The notes under the pieces: generated by a model
Told to the model about the DNA's origin: nothing
The model's input: the letters and a program-made list of their open reading frames with translations, nothing else
Databases searched by the model: none
Part shown: in pieces, positions 1 through 5,062 of the stretch
Numbering within the stretch: the stretch's first letter is position 1
Layout: each line of letters starts with the position of its first letter
Assembly (NCBI GenBank): GCA_011176655.1
Contig: DUEB01000177.1
Location: 1-5,062 of the forward strand
Length of the DNA stretch: 5,062 nucleotides
Direction: 5' to 3'
Source: Dehalococcoidia bacterium
GTDB lineage: Bacteria; Chloroflexota; Dehalococcoidia; Dehalococcoidales; UBA5760
Translations under genes and position numbers: made by a program

Positions 1-284
1 CGCCTCAGGGTGCGGCTGAGCTCCAGGGTCTCTTCGACCTTAAATTCCCAGCCCCCCGGTTGATACTTCTTGACACTCCGGCTGCCGCTTAATTCCTTGA
101 TAAAGGCGAGCCTGGCGGTCAACCGGCCTCCAGCCGTGTATTCCACCCCTTCACCGGGCAGATTCCGGTAGTGCACGTGGAGGCCCTTGGCGCTGGTTAG
201 AGAACGGTCTCCCAGCGACAGACTCTCCTTTATGGTGGCAATTTCCTCAATGCTGTTAAGCAGGTGTTCCGACGGATAGTCCAT
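1..284 (-). CDS. Unrecognised protein, N-terminal 94 codons; gene runs off the left edge
   Basis: An open frame begins with ATG at 284-282 and stays open to the window edge without a stop. The protein starts MDYPSEHLLNSIEEIATIKE and continues with a charged, mixed helix/strand-like sequence containing LHVHYRNLPGEG near residues 38-49 and KKYQPGGWEFKVEE near 75-88. I see no signal peptide, membrane segment, cysteine motif or catalytic signature, and I do not recognise the family. The start is well supported: the ATG directly follows the TAA of topA with no base between, and an AGAGGAG ribosome binding site lies six bases upstream inside the topA coding end. It is therefore almost certainly the next gene of the dprA-topA operon and probably translationally coupled to topA. 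The high-GC composition resembles topA, so it looks native. Function unknown; the length cannot be judged because the C-terminus is missing. Confidence 0.75.
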   Translation of the reverse strand, partial: MDYPSEHLLNSIEEIATIKESLSLGDRSLTSAKGLHVHYRNLPGEGVEYTAGGRLTARLAFIKELSGSRSVKKYQPGGWEFKVEETLELSRTLR

Positions 285-2393
285 TTATGACTCCTCTGGC
301 TTACCTTTATAGTCGCACTTAGCGCACTTTACCCAGTTCCCCCGGTATTGGGTAAGCAGCCCGCCGCACTTGGGGCAGGGTTGGGGGAGGGGTTTAAGAT
401 TGATAGCAAATTGACACTTCGGATAGTTACTGCACCCGTAGAAGGTGCGCTTCTTTTTACTTACCTTTTGCACCAGCTCACTGCCGCACTCAGGGCAGCT
501 AACGCCGGTCTTGACCTGGAGGGAGGCGGTATGTCTGCATTCCGGATAGCCGCTGCAGGCGAGAAACTTCCCGTAGCGGCCGATTTTGATGACCAGGGGC
601 TTACCGCACTTGGGGCAGGTTTCCTCGGTCAGCTCATCAGCCAGCTTTACCTTTTCCATGAGCTCTGAGGCGCTCTCCAGGCTTTTCTCAAAGGGGGTAT
701 AAAAGTCCTGAACGACGTGCGCCCACTCCCGTTTCTTAGTTGCGATTTCGTCCAGCTCCTCCTCCATCCGAGCCGTGAATTCAATATTTACGATATTGGG
801 GAAGTGCCTGGTCAGGAGGTCGCTGACCACGAGACCCAGCTCAGTCGGTTGAAAGCTGCCCTTAACCTTGGTAACATACTCCCGCTCCCGGATGGTGGAC
901 AGTGTGGGGGCGTAGGTGCTGGGGCGTCCGATGCCCCACTGCTCCATCATCTTAATCAGGGTCGCCTCGGTAAAGCGGGGTGGTGGTTGGGTAAAACGCT
1001 GCTCCGGGAAAAGCCCGGCTAGCTTAAGCTCGTCGCCCTTTGCCAGCTGGGGAAGGAGAGGACCCTTCCTTTTTTCCTCCTCGTCCTCGTCCTTACCGGC
1101 GGTATAGAGGATCATAAACCCGGGAAAGGTGTTAACCGAGCTCTGGGTCCTGAGGAGGTATCTGGTTCTGGAAGCTTGGTGTCTGGCTTCGATATCAACC
1201 GTGGTGTTACGAAACAGAGCGGTCTGCATCTGACTGGCCACCATGCGCTGCCAGATAAGCTGGTAAAGCCTGAACTGGTTCGCATTGAGGTGCGGCTTCA
1301 CCAGAGAGGGCTCCCGCCCGATTTTGGTGGGGCGGATAGCCTCATGGGCTTCCTGGGCCCCCTTGACCGTGGTGGTAAAGGAGCGGGCGTGGGGTGGCAG
1401 GTAATCAGCGCCGTACTTGCTGCCGATAAACTCCCGGGTCTCAGCCAGGGCAGTCCGGGCGACCCGGGTGGAATCGGTGCGCATATAGGTAATCAGCCCG
1501 ACACTGCCCTCGCCGCCGAGGTGTAAGCCTTCGTAAAGCTGCTGGGCAATGGCCATGGTCTGCTTGGCGCTGAAGCGGAGCTTGCGCCAGGCCTCCTGCT
1601 GCAGGGTGCTGGTGATAAACGGTGGCGCCGGCTGGCGCGCCGCCGTTTTTGTCTTCACCTTAACTACCCGATAGCCGGCCTCCTTGAGGAGGTCGGTAGT
1701 TTCATCGGCTTCTTCCTGATTGTGGATTTCCAGCTTGGTGCCGTCAGCCAGACCGATAAACTTAGCCCGGAACGACGGTGCGTCCGGGACCTCTTTCTTG
1801 GCCAGCTCCGCCTCGATAGTCCAGTATTCCTCCGGGGTGAACTGGCTAATCTCACGCTCCCGCTCGACGATAATCCTGAGCGCCACCGACTGCACCCGGC
1901 CCGCCGAAAGCCCGCGCCTCACCTTACGCCAGAGGAGCGGGCTTATCTTGTAGCCCACCAGCCGGTCCATGATGCGCCGCGCCTGCTGGGCGTTGACCAG
2001 CTCCACATCTATGGCGCGGGGGGACTTGAAGGCACGCTTGATGGCTTCCTCGGTTATCTCGTGGAAGACGACGCGGCGGTAGGGCTTGCGGTTTATCCCG
2101 GTTACCTCGGCCAGGTGCCAGGCGATGGCCTCTCCCTCACGGTCCGGGTCGGTAGCCAGATACACCATAGTCGCCGTCTTAGCCGCTTCTTTGAGCTCCT
2201 TTACGATTTTACTCTTGGGCCGGGGCACCACATACTTGGGGGTAAAGCCGCTTTCTACATCCACCCCCAGTCGGCCCTTGGGGAGGTCTCTTATATGGCC
2301 CATGGACGCCTTGAGGCTATATTGTTTGCCCAGAATCCTGCCCAGAGTTCTTGCCTTGGCCGGTGATTCAACGATAACCAGATGCTTGCTCAT
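285..2393 (-). CDS. topA: DNA topoisomerase I (type IA), three C-terminal zinc ribbons
   Basis: Type IA topoisomerase of 702 residues. It relaxes negatively supercoiled DNA by nicking one strand through a 5'-phosphotyrosine and passing the other through. The N-terminal Toprim domain (about 3-130) carries E9 in LVIVESPAKA and the metal-binding set D82, D84 and E86 in LATDPDREGEA. The central domain has NAQQARRIMDRLVGYKISP (134-152) and GLSAGRVQSVALR (161-173). The catalytic tyrosine is Y303, with R305, in GLITYMRTDSTR. WGIGRPSTYA (486-495) is another family hallmark. The tail has zinc ribbons C593/C596/C613/C619, C633/C636/C654/C660 and a shorter C673/C676/C690/C693. An acidic stretch DEDEEE sits at 435-440. 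All key residues are present and the length is normal, so it should be active. ATG start at 2393, preceded by a purine-rich AAGAAAGAG about nine bases away, a modest ribosome binding site. It lies 26 bases after dprA and is probably transcribed with it; I see no promoter of its own. Confidence 0.97.
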   Translation of the reverse strand: MSKHLVIVESPAKARTLGRILGKQYSLKASMGHIRDLPKGRLGVDVESGFTPKYVVPRPKSKIVKELKEAAKTATMVYLATDPDREGEAIAWHLAEVTGINRKPYRRVVFHEITEEAIKRAFKSPRAIDVELVNAQQARRIMDRLVGYKISPLLWRKVRRGLSAGRVQSVALRIIVEREREISQFTPEEYWTIEAELAKKEVPDAPSFRAKFIGLADGTKLEIHNQEEADETTDLLKEAGYRVVKVKTKTAARQPAPPFITSTLQQEAWRKLRFSAKQTMAIAQQLYEGLHLGGEGSVGLITYMRTDSTRVARTALAETREFIGSKYGADYLPPHARSFTTTVKGAQEAHEAIRPTKIGREPSLVKPHLNANQFRLYQLIWQRMVASQMQTALFRNTTVDIEARHQASRTRYLLRTQSSVNTFPGFMILYTAGKDEDEEEKRKGPLLPQLAKGDELKLAGLFPEQRFTQPPPRFTEATLIKMMEQWGIGRPSTYAPTLSTIREREYVTKVKGSFQPTELGLVVSDLLTRHFPNIVNIEFTARMEEELDEIATKKREWAHVVQDFYTPFEKSLESASELMEKVKLADELTEETCPKCGKPLVIKIGRYGKFLACSGYPECRHTASLQVKTGVSCPECGSELVQKVSKKKRTFYGCSNYPKCQFAINLKPLPQPCPKCGGLLTQYRGNWVKCAKCDYKGKPEES
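291..297 (-). promoter_or_regulatory. Ribosome binding site for the gene downstream of topA
   Basis: Read on the minus strand this is AGAGGAG, followed by TCATAA and then the ATG at 284. The six-base spacing is near ideal. The site lies within the last codons of topA, so ribosomes finishing topA could reinitiate at once. It decides the start of the unknown partial gene. Confidence 0.7.
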
Positions 2394-2419
2394 AATAAGT
2401 TACTCTTTCTTAACCGTAG

Positions 2420-3541
2420 CTAGTCCACCCTCACCTTATACTCTTCCCTGGCTTCCCGCGCCAGAACATAGCTCATCGTCCCCACCTGCCTCACCAGGCC
2501 CTTGAGCTCCATCATAGCCAGGGCGCTGCTTACCTGTGAGACGGGTAGCTCGCTGTTTCGGCAGACCTCATCAATATGGATTGGCTCCGCGCCCAGTTGC
2601 TTGAGCAGCTGGGTCTCGGCATCAGAGGCCGGGACGATTTCTTTGATTTCCATTTGATGAGCCACCGCCGTCAGGTTTAGCTCCTCTAAGATATCGGTGT
2701 AGTTTTGCACCAGTTTGGCCCCTTCCTGAATCAGGTGATTGGTGCCGCTGCTTTGGGGGGAGAGGATGCTGCCGGGAATGGCAAACACCTCTCTATTTTG
2801 CTCCAGCGCCAGACGAGCCGTAATCATGGCCCCGCTCGTCTTACCGGCTTCGATAACCAGGACCCCGAGACTCAGGCCGCTCATGATGCGGTTACGCCGC
2901 GGGAAGTTCTCCGGCCTTGGTCTGGTGCCCAGCGGGTATTCACTGACCAGCGCCCCCCGCTCCATGATGCTGCGGGCCAGGGCGGCATTCTCGCTGGGGT
3001 AGACAAAGTCGAGACCACAGCCAAACACGGCGATGCTCCTGCCCCCGGCTTCCAGGGCACTGTGATGGGCGACGGAATCGATTCCCCTGGCTAAGCCACT
3101 GACGATGGTGATTTTGCTCCGGGCCAGGTCGGCTACCAGCTCCTCGGTTACCTGCCGGCCATAGACCGTCGCCCGCCTCGTGCCGACCACCGCCAGGCAC
3201 CACTCATCCTCAGGGAGTAAGGAGCCCCTGACGTAGATAAGGGGCGGGTAATCATATATCTCCCTGAGACGAGGCGGGTAGACCGGGTCGTGGTGGCAGT
3301 ATACCTTCACCCCGAATCGCTCGAGCTTTTCCATCTCCGCTTCCAGAGAGAGCTTGGGGCGCTCCGCAGTAACGGCACGCACCACCCGACTGTCCAGCCC
3401 GGCCCGCTTCAGTTCAGCCGGGTCCGCCTGCCAGGCGTTCTCCAGGCTGCCGAAATAGCTCTCCATCTGGGCCAAGCGGACGCGGCCAACGCCGGGTATC
3501 AGGCTGAAGCCCATCCAGTATTTAAGGTCTTTACGGTTCAC
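2420..3541 (-). CDS. dprA: DNA processing protein DprA (Smf family)
   Basis: DprA/Smf, 373 residues. In studied bacteria it binds single-stranded DNA entering during transformation, protects it and loads RecA; many non-competent species also keep it. Order of parts: helix-hairpin-helix-like N-terminus with SLIPGVGRVRL (13-23); a Rossmann-like core (about 80-285) with AVVGTRRAT (117-125), VSGLARGIDSVAHHSAL (147-163), VFGCGLDFVYP (172-182), ENFPRRNRIMSGLS (211-224) and EAGKTSGAMITA (231-242); and a C-terminal winged-helix-like DML1 domain (about 305-362) with IHIDEV and LVRQVGTMSYVL. No part is missing. The start is GTG at 3541-3539: an in-frame TAG at 3556-3554 rules out a longer protein, and starting at the next ATG (M10) would remove the usual residues before the SLIPGVG motif. 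No Shine-Dalgarno sequence precedes the GTG; instead a promoter -10 box lies only nine bases upstream. First gene of the dprA-topA operon. Confidence 0.95.
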   Translation of the reverse strand: MNRKDLKYWMGFSLIPGVGRVRLAQMESYFGSLENAWQADPAELKRAGLDSRVVRAVTAERPKLSLEAEMEKLERFGVKVYCHHDPVYPPRLREIYDYPPLIYVRGSLLPEDEWCLAVVGTRRATVYGRQVTEELVADLARSKITIVSGLARGIDSVAHHSALEAGGRSIAVFGCGLDFVYPSENAALARSIMERGALVSEYPLGTRPRPENFPRRNRIMSGLSLGVLVIEAGKTSGAMITARLALEQNREVFAIPGSILSPQSSGTNHLIQEGAKLVQNYTDILEELNLTAVAHQMEIKEIVPASDAETQLLKQLGAEPIHIDEVCRNSELPVSQVSSALAMMELKGLVRQVGTMSYVLAREAREEYKVRVD

Positions 3542-3550
3542 TTCGAGAGA

Positions 3551-3579
3551 ATTCTAGCACAAGGCGAGACGACTGACAA
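3551..3579 (-). promoter_or_regulatory. Sigma-70-type promoter of the dprA-topA operon
   Basis: On the minus strand, a -35 box TTGTCA (3579-3574, five of six consensus bases) is separated by exactly 17 bases from a -10 box TAGAAT (3556-3551, five of six). The expected transcription start is near 3544, only about three bases before the dprA GTG. The -35 box overlaps one arm of a short inverted repeat (TGACA at 3574-3578, TGTCA at 3588-3592), which could be an operator or chance. This is the best promoter in the 100-base spacer. The sequence fit is clear; use in the cell is inferred. Confidence 0.65.
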
Positions 3580-3591
3580 TCAGGCTCTGTC

Positions 3592-3608
3592 AAGAAGAGC
3601 CCGAAGGC
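3592..3608 (-). terminator. Weak terminator-like hairpin after the tRNA-Ser genes
   Basis: On the minus strand, GCC-TTCG-GGC (3608-3599) forms a three-pair stem with a stable UUCG tetraloop, followed by TCTTCTT (3598-3592). It lies 33 bases after the CCA end of tRNA-Ser(GGA) and before the dprA promoter, the right place to end tRNA transcription. The stem is very short and the T tract is interrupted, so this is tentative. A separate T-rich run, TTTTCTTTTC, directly follows the tRNA 3' end at 3640-3631. Confidence 0.2.
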
Positions 3609-3639
3609 ATTGCCAGTGATGATAGGGTCTGAAAAGAAA

Positions 3640-3760
<121 letters not shown>

Positions 3761-3789
<29 letters not shown>

Positions 3790-3851
3790 CTCCGGTATAA
3801 CCGGAGACCGCTTTTCGAGAGCGGCACCATAAACCACTCGGACACCTCTCC
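3761..3851 (-). tRNA. tRNA-Ser, anticodon CGA
   Basis: Complete class II tRNA with encoded CCA (3763-3761). Acceptor GGAGAGG/CCTCTCC with discriminator G. Anticodon stem CCGCT/AGCGG with loop CTCGAAA, giving anticodon CGA at 3817-3815, which reads UCG. Variable arm CTCCGG-TTATA-CCGGAG. T arm identical to that of the neighbouring tRNA-Ser(GGA). One oddity: in the D stem, pairs 11-24 and 12-23 are C-G, but position 10 (3842) and position 25 (3826) are both U, a mismatch. First tRNA of the pair in transcription order, and directly adjacent to the integrase region on its 5' side. Confidence 0.95.
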
Positions 3852-3867
3852 ACGAATCTATTCTGAG

Positions 3868-3912
3868 GCTAACTTGCTAGACATAATATCAATTAGCTAA
3901 CCGATAGCTAAC
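3868..3912. repeat. Three copies of GTTAGC at the integrase end / tRNA boundary
   Basis: On the minus strand GTTAGC occurs at 3912-3907, 3901-3896 and 3873-3868. The first two belong to an eight-base direct repeat GTTAGCTA with an 11-base period, about one helical turn; the first overlaps the integrase stop codon. Repeated short words near an att site can be integrase arm-binding sites, but nothing here proves that role. The repeat is seen directly; the function is a guess. Confidence 0.4.
3883..3911 (-). promoter_or_regulatory. Possible promoter for the tRNA-Ser pair
   Basis: On the minus strand, a -10-like TATTAT (3888-3883, five of six consensus bases) is preceded at 17 bases by a poor -35, TTAGCT (3911-3906, three of six). 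The expected start near 3876 would leave a leader of about 24 bases before the tRNA at 3851. It is the only promoter-like sequence I see in the 56-base gap. The -35 part overlaps the stop codon of the integrase. Read-through from the integrase side is an alternative. Confidence 0.3.
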
Positions 3913-5062
3913 GCACCTTTTCATTAGCTTTATTATTATGCCCGACTATAAATGCGTCGTCAAATCGTAGTGCGGCTGCTTCTTGAAGCCCTGGAGTGAC
4001 GTGCGAGTAAGTGTCCAGAGTCACCGCTATGCTGGAATGGCCGAGACGCTCTTGGACAACCTTGGGATGCACACCTTGCTTGAGCAAGAGAGAAGCATGG
4101 GTATGCCTAGCATCATGAAAACGTATTACCTTAAGGCCACATCGGCGGGCGAGATTAGCCCACGCTCTAGTAATCGTGTTAGGGCGCAGAGGCTTGCCCT
4201 CTGGAGTACTGAATACCAAGTCGTCTTCCTTTAGCATCATCCCCAGCATGGCTTTCTCTAGTGCTTGCTGTTCCTTATGCCTCTTAAGAGTAAGAATGGT
4301 TGAAGGTGACAGAGCTATAGTGCGCCGACTTCTGACGGACTTGGGCTGTGTGAATACATAGCTACGGTTATTAAGTTGGTGAAGCGAGCGGTTCACATAG
4401 AGTTGGCTTAAGATAAAGTCAACATCGGCCCAGCGCAGGCCTAGCAGCTCAGATCGTCTCATGCCAGTGAAAAGAGCGGTATAGAATAAGGCGTAGTAAG
4501 GAGTTACTTTTGCGGCCTCAAGAAAGCGAGTAATGTCGTCCTCATCCCAAGTCTGCATCTCAGTATGTTCCCCACGCGGTAAGTCCACCCCATCTGCCAC
4601 GTTACGGCTCAATAGTCCCCACTTTACCGCCGTCTGCAGGGCTTTATGAAGCACTACATGGTGGTATCTGACCGTCCTAGTATTCAGACCCTCCTTTTGC
4701 TTTGTTGTGTAGTGCTTCTGAAGGTGTTCCGATCTTAGTTGTACTAGGATAATGCTACCGAGACTTGGTATGAGATGTACTCGGACAATACTCTCATATC
4801 TCTCAAGCCCTCGTGGTGAGAGATTGGGCTTAGCGTAGTCTGATAACCACTTTTTGAGGAACTCCCCCAGCGTAGTCCTGCCGGGCTTCACGAATGTGCC
4901 AGTGTCAAGCTGATGGAGCAGCTCCGCCAATCTACTTTCGGCATCCTTTTTAGTACCTTTCACACTGATCCACTGCTGTTTGCGCCTGCCAGTGGCCGGG
5001 TCGCGACCCAGATTCAGGACAATAGTGTAGCTATTTTTATATCTCTTGACGATGTGGCCCCG
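3908..5062 (-). CDS. Tyrosine recombinase / phage-type integrase, start beyond right edge
   Basis: Site-specific recombinase that would integrate or excise a mobile element. The frame is open to the right edge, giving 384 visible codons (numbered from the edge) before TAG at 3910-3908. Residues 1-60 look like an arm-type DNA-binding domain: NSYTIVLNLGRDPATGRRKQ then WISVKGTKKDAESRL. Residues about 64-163 form the SAM-like core-binding domain, starting TLGEFLKKWL. The catalytic domain follows, with R202 (TGMRRSELLGLRW), K241 (QPKSVRSRRTI), H316 and R319 (FHDARHTHAS), H342 (RLGHSS) and nucleophile Y352 (DTYSHVTP). The whole catalytic set is present, so it is probably functional. A GTG at 4963 is not the true start, because the family's N-terminal domain continues in frame upstream; only a few residues should be missing. 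GC is lower than in dprA and topA, which fits acquired DNA. It ends 56 bases from tRNA-Ser(CGA) and points toward it, suggesting the edge of an element lying to the right. Confidence 0.93.
   Translation of the reverse strand, partial: RGHIVKRYKNSYTIVLNLGRDPATGRRKQQWISVKGTKKDAESRLAELLHQLDTGTFVKPGRTTLGEFLKKWLSDYAKPNLSPRGLERYESIVRVHLIPSLGSIILVQLRSEHLQKHYTTKQKEGLNTRTVRYHHVVLHKALQTAVKWGLLSRNVADGVDLPRGEHTEMQTWDEDDITRFLEAAKVTPYYALFYTALFTGMRRSELLGLRWADVDFILSQLYVNRSLHQLNNRSYVFTQPKSVRSRRTIALSPSTILTLKRHKEQQALEKAMLGMMLKEDDLVFSTPEGKPLRPNTITRAWANLARRCGLKVIRFHDARHTHASLLLKQGVHPKVVQERLGHSSIAVTLDTYSHVTPGLQEAAALRFDDAFIVGHNNKANEKVR

Noticed and set aside
1722..2366. Long plus-strand open frame (214 codons) opposite the topA N-terminus, plus similar plus-strand frames at 348-668 and 1176-1526
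   Set aside because: They lie wholly antisense to a well-conserved topA, show no recognisable motif, and are expected in GC-rich coding DNA.
2409..2425. Similarity between the dprA-topA spacer (TAACCGTAGCTA) and the integrase-end repeat (TAACCGATAGCTA near 3898-3910)
   Set aside because: The match is 12 bases with a one-base gap and includes stop-codon sequence in both places; no functional link is visible, so I treat it as coincidence.
2940..3203. Minus-strand 87-codon open frame within dprA
   Set aside because: It overlaps the conserved DprA core in another frame, and its Gly/Arg/Pro/Gln-rich product looks like an out-of-frame translation.
3588..3593. Perfect -35 consensus TTGACA on the minus strand upstream of dprA
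   Set aside because: At 17 bases downstream the sequence is GTCTCG, not a -10 box; the TTGTCA/TAGAAT pair fits far better.
4961..4963. GTG as the start codon of the integrase
   Set aside because: The frame continues upstream to the edge and encodes the rest of the expected arm-binding domain (VLNLGRDPATGRRKQ), so the GTG is an internal valine.

Overview
This window reads as bacterial chromosome, most likely Chloroflexota and possibly the class Dehalococcoidia. That guess rests on the general look of the TopA protein and on the dprA-topA gene pair, judged from memory without a search. Everything recognisable is encoded on the minus strand, so transcription runs from right to left.

Layout in transcription order: (a) about 3908-5062 holds a tyrosine recombinase/integrase whose start lies beyond the right edge. 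(b) 3852-3907 is a short AT-rich spacer with a repeated GTTAGC word and a possible tRNA promoter. (c) 3642-3851 holds two tandem serine tRNA genes, anticodons CGA then GGA, both with encoded CCA and long variable arms. (d) 3542-3641 is a 100-base spacer with a strong sigma-70-type promoter placed almost on top of the dprA start. (e) 2420-3541 is dprA (GTG start). (f) 285-2393 is topA, 26 bases after dprA. (g) 1-284 is the first 94 codons of an unrecognised protein that begins one base after the topA stop and has a good ribosome binding site inside topA.

dprA, topA and the unknown gene look like one operon of core genome-maintenance functions: DprA handles incoming or exposed single-stranded DNA with RecA, and TopA relaxes negative supercoils. 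The integrase is lower in GC in the lines I counted (about 42-47% against 55-62% in topA and dprA), and it abuts the 5' side of the tRNA-Ser pair. It probably marks the edge of an integrated element extending to the right. I found no CRISPR array, insertion sequence or clearly new multi-gene system. The most interesting points are the island edge on the unusual 5' side of a tRNA, the near-leaderless dprA start, and the unknown gene coupled to topA.
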